DNA of 64,000 nt, from NCBI RefSeq assembly GCF_030167905.1, contig NZ_JARGNA010000010.1, positions 124,001 through 188,000 on the forward strand, written 5' to 3'. The notes beneath the pieces were generated by a model that was not told the origin of the DNA, ran no database searches, and saw nothing but the letters and a program-made list of their open reading frames with translations. How positions within the stretch are numbered: the first letter of the stretch is position 1; every line of letters begins with the position of its first letter. This document shows, piece by piece, positions 52,807 to 61,725 of this stretch. Origin of the DNA: Flavobacterium terrisoli (GTDB lineage Bacteria; Bacteroidota; Bacteroidia; Flavobacteriales; Flavobacteriaceae). The position numbers and the translations under genes are program-made.

Positions 52807-55251
52807 TTGACACTAACCCTACGAAATATCATCCCCATCATCAAGGCCAATTGGATCGGCCAAAATGATGTAGCCCTTATTGACGCGATTTCCATTGACA
52901 GTCGCTCGTTGCAAAATGGCGAAAACACTTTGTTTTTTGCGATTACCGGACCCAATAATGATGGCCACGCCTATATTGAAGAACTCATTGGAAAAGGTGT
53001 TCAGCATTTTGTGGTGACCAATATACCGGAAAGAGTAAACGGAAAAGCTGATTTTTTAGTCGTTGACAATACAGTCGATGCGTTGCAGAAATTAGCGGCT
53101 TATTACCGAAGTTTGTTCGAGTTTCCAATTATCGGAATCACGGGAAGCAATGGCAAAACCATCATCAAGGAATGGCTGAATTTCCTTTTGAGTCCAGATT
53201 ACAATATCATCCGCAGCCCAAAGAGTTATAACTCACAGGTTGGCGTTCCGTTGTCGATTTTAGGCATCAATGAAAAACACAACCTCGGGATTTTTGAAGC
53301 CGGGATTTCGAAGATGAACGAAATGGAGAAACTCCAGAAAATAATCCGCCCGACAATTGGGATTTTGTCTAATATCGGTTCGGCGCACGATGAAGGTTTT
53401 CCAAGCGTTGCCGAAAAAATAAAAGAGAAATTAAAGCTGTTTACCTCGGTAAATGTTCTGATTTTGAACAAAAACAAAACCATCATTGCCTTCGTTAATC
53501 CAAAGATTAAAACCTTCTGTTGGTGTTCAGACGACAAAAGTGCCGATGTGTATATTACCAAGAAAAATATCGGTGACTTAACCGAATTACAAGTCACGTA
53601 CCGCGAAGACACATTCCCGATTATCATTCCGTTTCAGGACCAGGCTTCGGTAGAAAATGCGATTCACTGTATGATGGTGATGCTTTATTTTGGTTACAAC
53701 CACAAAGTTATCCAAACCAGAATGGCACAGTTGTATCCGGTGGAAATGCGCCTGAAAGTCAAAAACGGCATTTACAATTGTACACTAATCGACGACAGTT
53801 ACAGTTCCGATTTCCAGTCTTTGAAAATAGCACTCGACTTTTTGGAACACCAAAAACAACACAAAAAGAAAACGATTATACTTTCCGATATTTTCCAAAG
53901 CGGACTGAATAATGAAGAACTATATTCACAGGTTTCGCAATTGATTATTTCGAATAAAATTACCCGTGTGATTGGCATTGGAGAAACCATTTCGCAGTAT
54001 AAAAACAAATTCATCAACAGTGTTACTTTTAAAAATGTTGACGAATTTTCGAAGGCGTTCGACAGCCTGAATTTTGAAAACGAAACCATACTGATTAAAG
54101 GAGCGCGTGATTTTCATTTTGAAGAAATCGTCTCAATGCTCGAAGAGAAAACACACGAAACCGTATTGGAAATTAACCTCAACGCGGTCAGCCACAACCT
54201 GAATTTCTTCAAATCGAAATTGGCACCCAAAACCAAAATGATGGTCATGGTCAAGGCTTTTGGCTATGGTAACGGTGGATTTGAGATTGCCAAATTATTG
54301 GAACACCACAAAGTCGATTATCTCGGTGTGGCTTTCGCCGACGAAGGCATTTCGCTTAAAGGTTCGGGGATTACCGTTCCGATTATGGTGATGAATCCTG
54401 AAACAACGAGTTTCCCTGCTATTATTCAGCATCAGTTGGAACCCGAAATTTATTCGATTAAAGGCTTGAAAGCTTTTTTGAAAATTGCCGAACAAAAGAA
54501 ATTAAAAAACTTCCCAATTCACCTCAAAATCGATACCGGAATGCACCGTTTGGGATTTCAGGAAGATAATTTGGGTGAATTGATTGATATCCTAAAAGGC
54601 AACGAAGCGGTCCAGATTAAAAGCGTGTTGTCGCATATGGCAACCAGTGATGATTTGAAACACGATGCTTTTGCCAAATCCCAAATTGCCTTGTTTGAAA
54701 AACTATCATCGCTATTGATATCCGAATTAAAAATCAAACCAATCCGCCATTTATTAAATACATCCGGCATCAGTAATTATCCCGATGCACAATACGATAT
54801 GGTTCGCTTAGGCATTGGACTGTATGGTGTTTCCAACGATGAGGAAGAGCAAAAATACCTGGAAAATGTTGGTACTTTAAAATCCGTCATTTCCCAAATC
54901 AGAACGATTGGCCAGGGCGAAAGTGTAGGCTATGGCAGAAGATTTACAGCAGAAAGAGAAACCAAAGTGGCCACTATTCCAATTGGCTATGCCGATGGCA
55001 TCCGCAGAAGTTGGGGCAATGGTGTAGGCTATGTAACCATCCAAAACAAACACGCAAAAATAATCGGTAGTGTCTGCATGGACATGTTGATGGTGGATGT
55101 AACCGACATTGATTGCAAAGAAGGTAATTCGGTCATTATTTTTGGTGAAAACCCATCAGTGAACTTTATCGCCAAGCAATTGAATACGATTCCATACGAA
55201 ATTTTGACCAGTATTTCCCAAAGAGTAAAACGCGTATTTTTCAGGGAATAG
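52807..55251 (+). CDS. Bifunctional MurF-alanine racemase
   Basis: The product is an 814-aa fusion. The N-terminal 450 residues are UDP-MurNAc-tripeptide:D-Ala-D-Ala ligase, with the ATP loop GITGSNGKT (110-118). The C-terminal part is alanine racemase, with the PLP Lys K483 in VKAFGYG and the catalytic Tyr Y709 (VGYGRRF). Producing D-Ala next to the enzyme that uses D-Ala-D-Ala is a known Bacteroidota arrangement. The start is a TTG at 52807, four bases after tdk. No earlier ATG or GTG is in frame, and the first codons match a normal MurF N-terminus. Confidence 0.92.
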   Translation: MTLTLRNIIPIIKANWIGQNDVALIDAISIDSRSLQNGENTLFFAITGPNNDGHAYIEELIGKGVQHFVVTNIPERVNGKADFLVVDNTVDALQKLAAYYRSLFEFPIIGITGSNGKTIIKEWLNFLLSPDYNIIRSPKSYNSQVGVPLSILGINEKHNLGIFEAGISKMNEMEKLQKIIRPTIGILSNIGSAHDEGFPSVAEKIKEKLKLFTSVNVLILNKNKTIIAFVNPKIKTFCWCSDDKSADVYITKKNIGDLTELQVTYREDTFPIIIPFQDQASVENAIHCMMVMLYFGYNHKVIQTRMAQLYPVEMRLKVKNGIYNCTLIDDSYSSDFQSLKIALDFLEHQKQHKKKTIILSDIFQSGLNNEELYSQVSQLIISNKITRVIGIGETISQYKNKFINSVTFKNVDEFSKAFDSLNFENETILIKGARDFHFEEIVSMLEEKTHETVLEINLNAVSHNLNFFKSKLAPKTKMMVMVKAFGYGNGGFEIAKLLEHHKVDYLGVAFADEGISLKGSGITVPIMVMNPETTSFPAIIQHQLEPEIYSIKGLKAFLKIAEQKKLKNFPIHLKIDTGMHRLGFQEDNLGELIDILKGNEAVQIKSVLSHMATSDDLKHDAFAKSQIALFEKLSSLLISELKIKPIRHLLNTSGISNYPDAQYDMVRLGIGLYGVSNDEEEQKYLENVGTLKSVISQIRTIGQGESVGYGRRFTAERETKVATIPIGYADGIRRSWGNGVGYVTIQNKHAKIIGSVCMDMLMVDVTDIDCKEGNSVIIFGENPSVNFIAKQLNTIPYEILTSISQRVKRVFFRE

Positions 55252-55324
55252 CCATAAAAAAATCAAACTTGATATTTTTTTAATTAATTTAGTCTCACTA
55301 TTAACCAATTAAAACAAATAAATT

Positions 55325-55702
55325 ATGGGAATGATGTCAGAATTTAAAGAATTCATCGCAAAAGGAAATGCAATGGATTTAGCTGTCGGAGTTATTATTG
55401 GAGCAGCATTTGGTGCAATTGTAAACTCATTAGTATCGGATGTAATTACTCCTGCTTTATTAAATCCGGCCTTAAAAGCAGCTCAGGTTGAAAACTTAGC
55501 TGATTTAAAAACTGATAGTGGAATCCTTTACGGGAAGTTCCTGGCGGCTGTGATTAGTTTCTTAGTTATAGCCTTTGTTATCTTCATCATGGTAAAAGCA
55601 CTTAACAGCATGAAGAAAAAAGAAGAAGCGGCTCCTGCAGCTCCTGCCGGTCCATCTCAGGAAGAATTGCTAACTCAAATCAGAGATTTATTGAAAAAAT
55701 AA
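55325..55702 (+). CDS. mscL: Large-conductance mechanosensitive channel
   Basis: The product is a 125-aa channel that opens under osmotic shock. The N-terminal amphipathic helix (FKEFIAKGNAMDLAVGVIIG) and first membrane segment are followed by a periplasmic loop and the second membrane helix (FLAAVISFLVIAFVIFIMVKALN). A charged, Ala/Pro-rich C-terminus follows. The size and order are typical. It is transcribed alone, with a good terminator. Confidence 0.94.
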   Translation: MGMMSEFKEFIAKGNAMDLAVGVIIGAAFGAIVNSLVSDVITPALLNPALKAAQVENLADLKTDSGILYGKFLAAVISFLVIAFVIFIMVKALNSMKKKEEAAPAAPAGPSQEELLTQIRDLLKK

Positions 55703-55727
55703 TACCGCTACATTTATATATTCTCAT

Positions 55728-55757
55728 TAAACCGCTCCTTAATTGGGGCGGTTTTTC
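55728..55757 (+). terminator. Terminator after mscL
   Basis: The stem aaaccgctcc/ggggcggttt (10 bp with one G-T pair) has a six-base loop and a following T-run. Confidence 0.8.
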
Positions 55758-55871
55758 TTTTCTTTCTGGGCCGATTTAAAATGCTGATTCTGAAAACCAA
55801 AGAAAACCAATTCCTCTTTCTGAATTCCGTAATTTTTATACTAAAAACTGAGGTAGAAGCAATTTTCTATA

Positions 55872-55879
55872 TACTTTTG
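55872..55879 (+). promoter_or_regulatory. -7 promoter box of asd
   Basis: TACTTTTG, 35 bases before the asd ATG. Confidence 0.6.
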
Positions 55880-55914
55880 TGCTTTGAAAATTTAAACCTT
55901 TAAAAATTAATAAA

Positions 55915-56904
55915 ATGAAAATTGCTGTTGTAGGCGCAACCGGTATGGTTGGCGAAGTGATGCTTCAAGTATTGGCGGAAAGAAATTTTCCCGTAACCGA
56001 ATTAATTCCGGTAGCTTCTGAGAAATCTGTTGGTAAGGAAATTGAGTTTAAGGGTAAGAAATATAAGGTAGTTGGTTTACAGACAGCAGTAGACATGAAA
56101 GCAGACATCGCGTTATTTTCAGCAGGTGGCGAAACTTCTTTAGCCTGGGCACCAAAATTTGCTGAAGCGGGAACAACCGTTATCGACAATTCATCGGCAT
56201 GGAGAATGGATCCGACCAAAAAATTAGTTGTTCCTGAAATCAATGCTTCTGAATTAACTTCAGCAGACAAAATCATAGCCAATCCAAACTGTTCAACCAT
56301 TCAAATGGTAATGGTTTTGGCTCCTTTACATAAAAAATACAACATCAAACGTGTCGTTGTTTCTACATACCAATCCATTACCGGAACCGGTGTAAAAGCC
56401 GTTCAACAATTGGAAAATGAATATGCCGGCGTACAAGGTGACATGGCGTATAAGTACCAAATCCACCGCAATGCCATTCCACAATGCGACATTTTTGAGG
56501 AGAACGATTACACCAAAGAAGAAATGAAATTGGTTCGCGAAACCCAAAAAATCATTGGGGACAAATCGATTGCGGTAACTGCTACAGCGATTAGAATTCC
56601 GGTGGTTGGCGGTCACAGTGAAGCCGTAAATGTGGAATTTTCCAACGATTTTGATGTAAACGAAGTGCGAAACATTCTTCACCATACAGACGGTGTAACC
56701 GTTCAGGACAATACTGATACTTACACTTATCCGATGCCGTTATACGCACAAGGAAAAGACGATGTGTTTGTAGGCAGAATTCGTCGTGACGAAAGCCAGG
56801 CCAACTCATTGAACATGTGGATTGTGGCTGACAACTTAAGAAAAGGTGCAGCAACCAACACGATTCAGATTGCGGAATATTTAGTAGCCAATAATTTAGT
56901 GTAG
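55915..56904 (+). CDS. asd: Aspartate-semialdehyde dehydrogenase
   Basis: The product is a 329-aa enzyme that makes aspartate semialdehyde from aspartyl phosphate, the step after aspartate kinase. The NADP site is VGATGMVGEVML, and the catalytic Cys is in ANPNCSTIQMV. Substrate-binding Arg and Gln lie in TYQSITGTGVKAVQQL and IRIPVVGGHSEAVNVEF. The size fits. It is transcribed alone with a long hairpin downstream. Confidence 0.95.
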   Translation: MKIAVVGATGMVGEVMLQVLAERNFPVTELIPVASEKSVGKEIEFKGKKYKVVGLQTAVDMKADIALFSAGGETSLAWAPKFAEAGTTVIDNSSAWRMDPTKKLVVPEINASELTSADKIIANPNCSTIQMVMVLAPLHKKYNIKRVVVSTYQSITGTGVKAVQQLENEYAGVQGDMAYKYQIHRNAIPQCDIFEENDYTKEEMKLVRETQKIIGDKSIAVTATAIRIPVVGGHSEAVNVEFSNDFDVNEVRNILHHTDGVTVQDNTDTYTYPMPLYAQGKDDVFVGRIRRDESQANSLNMWIVADNLRKGAATNTIQIAEYLVANNLV

Positions 56905-56907
56905 ACT

Positions 56908-56925
56908 CCCGCATTCGCGAGAGTG
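56908..56925. repeat. Small palindromic repeat downstream of asd
   Basis: The sequence ctcccgcattcgcgagag forms a small stem with one mismatch. It resembles the other dispersed palindromes at 756 and 6016 in position (at a gene end) but not in core sequence. Confidence 0.45.
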
Positions 56926-56929
56926 ACAA

Positions 56930-56987
56930 AAAAGGTCCGTCCGGTTTTACAAATCCTAAAGTTTGTTAAAATCGGGCGGATTTTGTT
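56930..56987 (+). terminator. Long imperfect terminator after asd
   Basis: tccgtccggttttacaaa pairs with tttgttaaaatcgggcgga with two mismatches and a bulge, followed by ttttgtttt. Confidence 0.7.
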
Positions 56988-56998
56988 TTGCAATACTT

Positions 56999-57006
56999 TA
57001 CCTTTG
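56999..57006 (+). promoter_or_regulatory. -7 promoter box of the small His/Cys protein gene
   Basis: TACCTTTG ends only two bases before ATG 57009 and five before ATG 57012, implying a leaderless or near-leaderless transcript. Confidence 0.5.
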
Positions 57007-57008
57007 CG

Positions 57009-57365
57009 ATGATGAAAAGAAAGTTGCTTTTTACCAATGCGTTGATGGGACTGATGATATTGTTCGCAATATTCTTTCAGTCGATTCACTCTTTTGAGCA
57101 TTTGGTCAAGCAATTTTCAGAAAAAAAATGCCATCATGTTTCCCACGGCCACAAAACCGAAATCACTCACGGTCATGATGGAATGGAGAAATGTTTTGTC
57201 TGCGAATTTGCCTTTAGCAGTTATACTCCAACGCCAATTATATCTTTCGGATTCCAAAAAACAGAAACGCCAACTTCTTATTCTGTTTTCTATTCCAAAG
57301 AAATTACCCAAAAATTCCGAGGCTCACTCTTTGCGCTTCGGGCGCCGCCGACTTTTATTGTATAA
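57009..57365 (+). CDS. Small His/Cys-rich membrane protein upstream of a TonB receptor
   Basis: The product has 118 aa (or 117 from 57012). One N-terminal membrane segment spans about residues 8-24. A cluster of His follows (H42, H43, H46, H48, H54, H56), then C41 and the pair C62-x-x-C65, and a C-terminal RAPP (111-114). This layout matches DUF2946-like proteins that sit beside copper or zinc TonB receptors, but I am not certain of the family. The predicted role is metal handling for the receptor encoded 58 bases downstream. The start is fixed by the promoter box. Confidence 0.7.
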   Translation: MMKRKLLFTNALMGLMILFAIFFQSIHSFEHLVKQFSEKKCHHVSHGHKTEITHGHDGMEKCFVCEFAFSSYTPTPIISFGFQKTETPTSYSVFYSKEITQKFRGSLFALRAPPTFIV

Positions 57366-57423
57366 ATAGTTTTTAAGCCAAAATCACTTTTGGCCAATAT
57401 CCATTTACAATAAAACAACATAT

Positions 57424-59631
57424 ATGAAATCATTATATCTAATCCTGACTTTAGGATTATCACTCGTGGCTTCGGCCCAAAATAAAATAAGCGGAACGGT
57501 TTCCGACAAAGACAACAAACCGTTATCCAATGTCATTGTTTCCATCCCGGAAATTCACAAGGAAACCATTACCAATGACAGCGGGAATTATACCTTGAAT
57601 AATTTGCCAACCGGAAATTTCAAAATCGTTTTTTCCTTTATTGGCTATACTACACAAACCATTTCGGTTACTATTGCCGAGAAGGAAACAGCGTTCAATA
57701 TTACTTTGGAAGAAAGCATCACACACATGGATGAAGTGATTGTTTCGACTGCTTTTAACAAATTGCAATCCCAAAATGTGATGAAAGTCGAGCATCAAAG
57801 TTTAAAAGCACTACAGCAAAAAGGCGCTGCTACACTTATCGAAGGTTTGGCCACTATACCCGGCGTGTCACAAGTTTCTACCGGAACTTCTATTGGGAAA
57901 CCGGTGATTCGCGGGTTGAGCGGGAATCGTGTTCTGGTGTATTCGCAAGGTGTTCGTTTGGAAAACCAACAGTTTGGCGAAGAACACGGCTTAGGCTTGA
58001 ATGATGCCGGTGTAGAAAGTGTGGAAGTGATCAAAGGTCCGGCGTCATTGCTTTATGGTTCGGATGCTTTGGGCGGCGTGTTGTATTTCAATCCGGAGAA
58101 ATTTGCCAATGCCGGTGACTTCAAAGTCGATTTTGGTCAAAGGTTTTTTTCGAATACTTTAGGGAGTAATTCCACTTTGGGTTTGAAAACTTCTACCGAA
58201 CATTGGAAATTCTTAGTCCGCGGTAGCTATAATACCCATGGCGATTATCAAATTTCCGATGGCGACCGTGTGACCAATACGCGTTTTAATGAATCCGATT
58301 TGAAGGCCGGAATCGGTTACAGCAATTCGAGTTTTTCGAGTGTACTGCGTTATAATTTCAACCAATTGGATTTGGGCATTCCGGAAGAAGGCATCGCTGA
58401 ACAATCAACTTCTCATTCCACTTTGTATCCAAAACAAGGCGTTGACAACCATATCTTGAGTTTACACAATACGTTCTATTTCAAAAATTCAAAAATGGAT
58501 GCCGATTTGGGTTATATTTTCAATGACCGAAGCGAATTTGAAGATTCTGATCTCGCGGTTTTGCACATGAAATTGAAAACGCTGAACTATGATGTGAAAT
58601 ATTATTTGCCCAAATTCGGGAAGATTGAAACCATTGTTGGCGTTCAGGGAATGCATCAAACGAACACCAACTCCGGTGAGGAATTATTAATTCCCGATGC
58701 GGTAACGAATGACTTTGGGATTTTTGGAACTGCCAATTACGAATGGGGAAAAAATGTAATCCAGGCCGGATTGCGTTTTGACAACCGAAATGTTACGACG
58801 GAAAATCACGGCATTGTCGGAGAAGAAGGTTACTTTGAAGCGATTGACAAAAGCTTTGACAGCTTTAATGCATCTTTGGGCTACAAAACCAATTTGGCCG
58901 AAGACTTTACGTTGCGTTTGAATCTGGCTTCGGGTTTCCGTGCACCGAATTTGGCTGAATTGACTTCAAATGGTGTGCATGAAGGCAGCAACCGCTACGA
59001 AATTGGAAACGCCAATCTGAAAAACGAACAGAATTTCCAAACCGATTTGAATCTGGAATACAAAAGTTCGCACTTTGAATTGTTTGCCAACGGATTTTAC
59101 AACCACATCAATGATTACATTTTTATTTCACCCAATGGCAACGTGATTGATGGCAATAATGTGTATGATTATGTTCAAGCCAATGCTCGATTGTATGGTG
59201 GCGAAGCCGGAATTCACTTCCATCCGCATCCTTTGGACTGGCTGCACTTGTACAGCAGTTTTGAAACCGTAACCGGTGAAAAAGACAATGGCGATAATTT
59301 GCCTTTGATTCCGGCGAACAAATGGAACAACACTTTCCGTGGCGAATTTGCGGTCAAAAACTGGTGGAAAGAAGGATTTGCCACCATTAATATCGAAAGC
59401 ACTTTTGCACAAAACAATGCCGGAGAATTTGAAACCAAAACCAATGATTACACTTTGGTAAATTTGAGTTTGGGCGGAAAAATGACCATATTCAAATCGG
59501 TTTTCAACCTGAACCTGAATGCCAATAATGTTTTTGACAAAACCTATGTTTCGCATCTGTCGAGATTAAAATCGGATGGCATTCCGAATATAGGTCGGAA
59601 TATTGTTTTGGGAATCAATTTTATGATATAA
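57424..59631 (+). CDS. TonB-dependent outer-membrane receptor (probable metal uptake)
   Basis: The product is a 735-aa receptor. A signal peptide (MKSLYLILTLGLSLVASAQ) and a carboxypeptidase-regulatory-like domain (about residues 22-105, SGTVSDKDNKPL) precede the plug (about 120-225, with KGPASLLYGSDALGGVL) and the beta-barrel. The barrel segments FRAPNLAELTSNGVHEGSNRYEIGN and NNVFDKTYVSHLSRLK resemble the zinc receptor ZnuD. The neighbouring CxxC/His protein supports metal uptake, zinc or copper, but the metal is not proven. It uses TonB power, possibly from proteins such as that at 14761. Confidence 0.85.
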   Translation: MKSLYLILTLGLSLVASAQNKISGTVSDKDNKPLSNVIVSIPEIHKETITNDSGNYTLNNLPTGNFKIVFSFIGYTTQTISVTIAEKETAFNITLEESITHMDEVIVSTAFNKLQSQNVMKVEHQSLKALQQKGAATLIEGLATIPGVSQVSTGTSIGKPVIRGLSGNRVLVYSQGVRLENQQFGEEHGLGLNDAGVESVEVIKGPASLLYGSDALGGVLYFNPEKFANAGDFKVDFGQRFFSNTLGSNSTLGLKTSTEHWKFLVRGSYNTHGDYQISDGDRVTNTRFNESDLKAGIGYSNSSFSSVLRYNFNQLDLGIPEEGIAEQSTSHSTLYPKQGVDNHILSLHNTFYFKNSKMDADLGYIFNDRSEFEDSDLAVLHMKLKTLNYDVKYYLPKFGKIETIVGVQGMHQTNTNSGEELLIPDAVTNDFGIFGTANYEWGKNVIQAGLRFDNRNVTTENHGIVGEEGYFEAIDKSFDSFNASLGYKTNLAEDFTLRLNLASGFRAPNLAELTSNGVHEGSNRYEIGNANLKNEQNFQTDLNLEYKSSHFELFANGFYNHINDYIFISPNGNVIDGNNVYDYVQANARLYGGEAGIHFHPHPLDWLHLYSSFETVTGEKDNGDNLPLIPANKWNNTFRGEFAVKNWWKEGFATINIESTFAQNNAGEFETKTNDYTLVNLSLGGKMTIFKSVFNLNLNANNVFDKTYVSHLSRLKSDGIPNIGRNIVLGINFMI

Positions 59632-59660
59632 AAAATGCCCCGGTTGGGGCATTTTATTTT
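59631..59660. terminator. Bidirectional terminator after TonB receptor
   Basis: The stem aaaatgcccc/ggggcatttt with loop ggtt lies between convergent genes, followed by attttatttt. Confidence 0.85.
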
Positions 59661-60462
59661 AGAATCTATTATCTCCGTCTATCATTCTACCTAAACCTCC
59701 AAGCAGACTTCCTTCTTCTCTGCCGCTGCCGCCACTTCTGGGTGCCGAAGCAATAATTCGGTCCGCCAATCGGCTAAAAGGTAGCGATTGTACGTAAACC
59801 GTTCCAGGTCCGCGAAGTGTTGCGAAAAACAAACCTTCGCCACCAAAAAGGGAATTCTTGATGCCGCCGATAAATTCGATATCATAATCGACATCTTTGG
59901 TAAATCCAACGAGGCAACCGGTATCGACTTTTAGCACTTCTCCTGAAGCCAATTCTTTCTTGGCCAAAGTTCCGCCGCTGTGGACAAAAGCCATGCCATC
60001 GCCTTCGATTTTTTGCATAATGAAACCTTCACCACCAAAAAGGCCACGTCCTAATTTTTTAGAAAACTCGATCCCAACTGCTACACCTTTGGCGGCACAA
60101 AGAAAAGAATCCTTTTGGCAAATGAATTTCCCTCCGAATTGGGTTAAATCTATCGGGAGAATTTTTCCCGGATAAGGTGAAGCAAAACAAGCCTTGCTTT
60201 TGGTATTATTTTGATTGATATAAGCGGTCATAAAAAGGCTTTCTCCGGTCAATACGCGTTTTCCGGCGGAGAGTAATTTGTCAAACAAACCTGAGGATTG
60301 TTGCTGTGAACCGTCTCCAAAAATGGTTTCCATCTTGATTCCGTTGTCCATCATCATAAAACTGCCTGCTTCGGCGATGACAATTTCCTGAGGATCGAGT
60401 TCTATTTCTACGTATTGCATTTCTTCACCATAAATGTGGTAATCTATTTCATGAGCTTGCAT
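59659..60462 (-). CDS. AIM24/TIGR00266-family protein
   Basis: The product has 267 aa. It is a beta-rich protein with repeated turns such as [44 protein letters not shown] and [17 protein letters not shown] Gly/Ser/Arg-rich tail ([19 protein letters not shown]) closes it. The family is related to mitochondrial AIM24 and is of uncertain function. It has no signal peptide. It is transcribed alone. Confidence 0.87.
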   Translation of the reverse strand: MQAHEIDYHIYGEEMQYVEIELDPQEIVIAEAGSFMMMDNGIKMETIFGDGSQQQSSGLFDKLLSAGKRVLTGESLFMTAYINQNNTKSKACFASPYPGKILPIDLTQFGGKFICQKDSFLCAAKGVAVGIEFSKKLGRGLFGGEGFIMQKIEGDGMAFVHSGGTLAKKELASGEVLKVDTGCLVGFTKDVDYDIEFIGGIKNSLFGGEGLFFATLRGPGTVYVQSLPFSRLADRIIASAPRSGGSGREEGSLLGGLGRMIDGDNRF

Positions 60463-60645
60463 AGTTTGTATTTTTTAGTTGTACTGATTAGTAAAGTTAT
60501 TTCAAAAATGTTACATCCATCGATTAAAATTCAAACAATATTGATAAATACCGATAATATGTTAATAAATTGGTTTTTTTAATGCAATACTTATAACGAT
60601 TTAATGTTATTTTTACATTATTACTAATCTAAAACCTATCTGCTT

Positions 60646-60990
60646 ATGAATTCGATGTTTACCAAAATTATCCGCATAGCTTTAGGATTGACATTGGTTA
60701 TTTTTGGCGCCAACAAGTTATTCAATTTCATTCCTATGGATGCACCGTCAGGGTTGCCCGGCTATATCTTTTCTGCTGTTGGTTTTTTAGAAGTATTTAT
60801 CGGACTCATGCTATTGTTAAAAAAATGGGTGGCTTTTGGATTGGTATTATTGGCTCCGATTTCTATTAACATTTTGTTGTTTCATCTGTTTTTAGCCATT
60901 TCAGGATTGCCTGTGGCTTTGGTCATTTTATTATTCAATGCGATTTTGATCTATAAACATTGGCCACAATACAAACCGCTTTTTTACTAA
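60646..60990 (+). CDS. Small DoxX-like membrane protein
   Basis: The product has 114 aa and about four membrane segments. The start MFTKIIRIALGLTLVIFGANKLFNFIP is DoxX-like in layout. The second helix, GYIFSAVGFLEVFIGLMLLLKKW, and third, APISINILLFHLFLAI, fit. DoxX members are often linked to redox or quinone functions, but the role here is unknown. It is transcribed alone with a strong terminator. Confidence 0.7.
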   Translation: MNSMFTKIIRIALGLTLVIFGANKLFNFIPMDAPSGLPGYIFSAVGFLEVFIGLMLLLKKWVAFGLVLLAPISINILLFHLFLAISGLPVALVILLFNAILIYKHWPQYKPLFY

Positions 60991-61012
60991 AAGATTTTGA
61001 ATATTTTAAACG

Positions 61013-61043
61013 AAAAAGCCGACTGTTTCCAGTCGGCTTTTTT
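61013..61043. terminator. Bidirectional terminator between DoxX-like gene and mtgA
   Basis: The stem aaaaagccgact/agtcggcttttt with a six-base loop lies between convergent genes and overlaps the end of mtgA by two bases. Confidence 0.88.
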
Positions 61044-61722
61044 AATATTCTATTTTTCCTATATGCCGCATATTGCGCATGATCCTGTCTTTTCTGCGTT
61101 CGATATAGGACGAAGAATTAGAAGCTTTGAATTTTCTCGGATTTGGCAAAATGGCAGCGATGCCTGCCGCTTCCCTTTTGGTTAAATCGGCTGCGTTTTT
61201 TCGATACCAAACCCGCGCAGCTTCTTCAGCGCCATAAACGCCATTCCCCATTTCAATGCTGTTGAGATACACTTCCATGATGCGTTCTTTGCCCCAAATC
61301 AATTCGATGAGAACTGTAAAATAGGCTTCCAATGCTTTACGGATATAACTTCTGCCTTGCCACAAAAAAACATTCTTGGCGGTTTGTTGTGAAATGGTAC
61401 TGCCTCCTTTTAGCCTTCTGCCTTTTTGATTGTTTTTGAATGCTTTTTGCATCGCTTTAAAATCGAAACCACTGTGTTTGAGAAAATTTCCGTCTTCGCT
61501 GGCAATTACGGCTTTTTGGAGGTTGGGTGAAATTTCCTCTAACGGAACCCAATCGTGACTCAGCACGGCGTCGTTTCCATCGATTTTATTTTCAATGGCA
61601 CGGGTGATCATCAAAGGTGTAATCGGAATGGCCACCCATTTGAAAATAATTACCGTGAATATGGAAAGCCCTAAAAACCAAAAAAATGCTTTTTTGAGCC
61701 AGCGAAAAATTTTCTTTATCAT
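61042..61722 (-). CDS. mtgA: Monofunctional peptidoglycan glycosyltransferase
   Basis: The product is a 226-aa inner-membrane enzyme that polymerises lipid II. A single N-terminal membrane segment (about residues 11-32) precedes a GT51 domain with the catalytic SEDGNFLKHSGFD, then GGSTISQQTAKN and YLNSIEMGNGVYG. There is no transpeptidase domain. It is encoded three bases after an FAD oxidoreductase gene, so they form an operon. PBP1C at 6041 is the bifunctional counterpart in this window. Confidence 0.93.
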   Translation of the reverse strand: MIKKIFRWLKKAFFWFLGLSIFTVIIFKWVAIPITPLMITRAIENKIDGNDAVLSHDWVPLEEISPNLQKAVIASEDGNFLKHSGFDFKAMQKAFKNNQKGRRLKGGSTISQQTAKNVFLWQGRSYIRKALEAYFTVLIELIWGKERIMEVYLNSIEMGNGVYGAEEAARVWYRKNAADLTKREAAGIAAILPNPRKFKASNSSSYIERRKDRIMRNMRHIGKIEY

Positions 61723-61725
61723 ACT

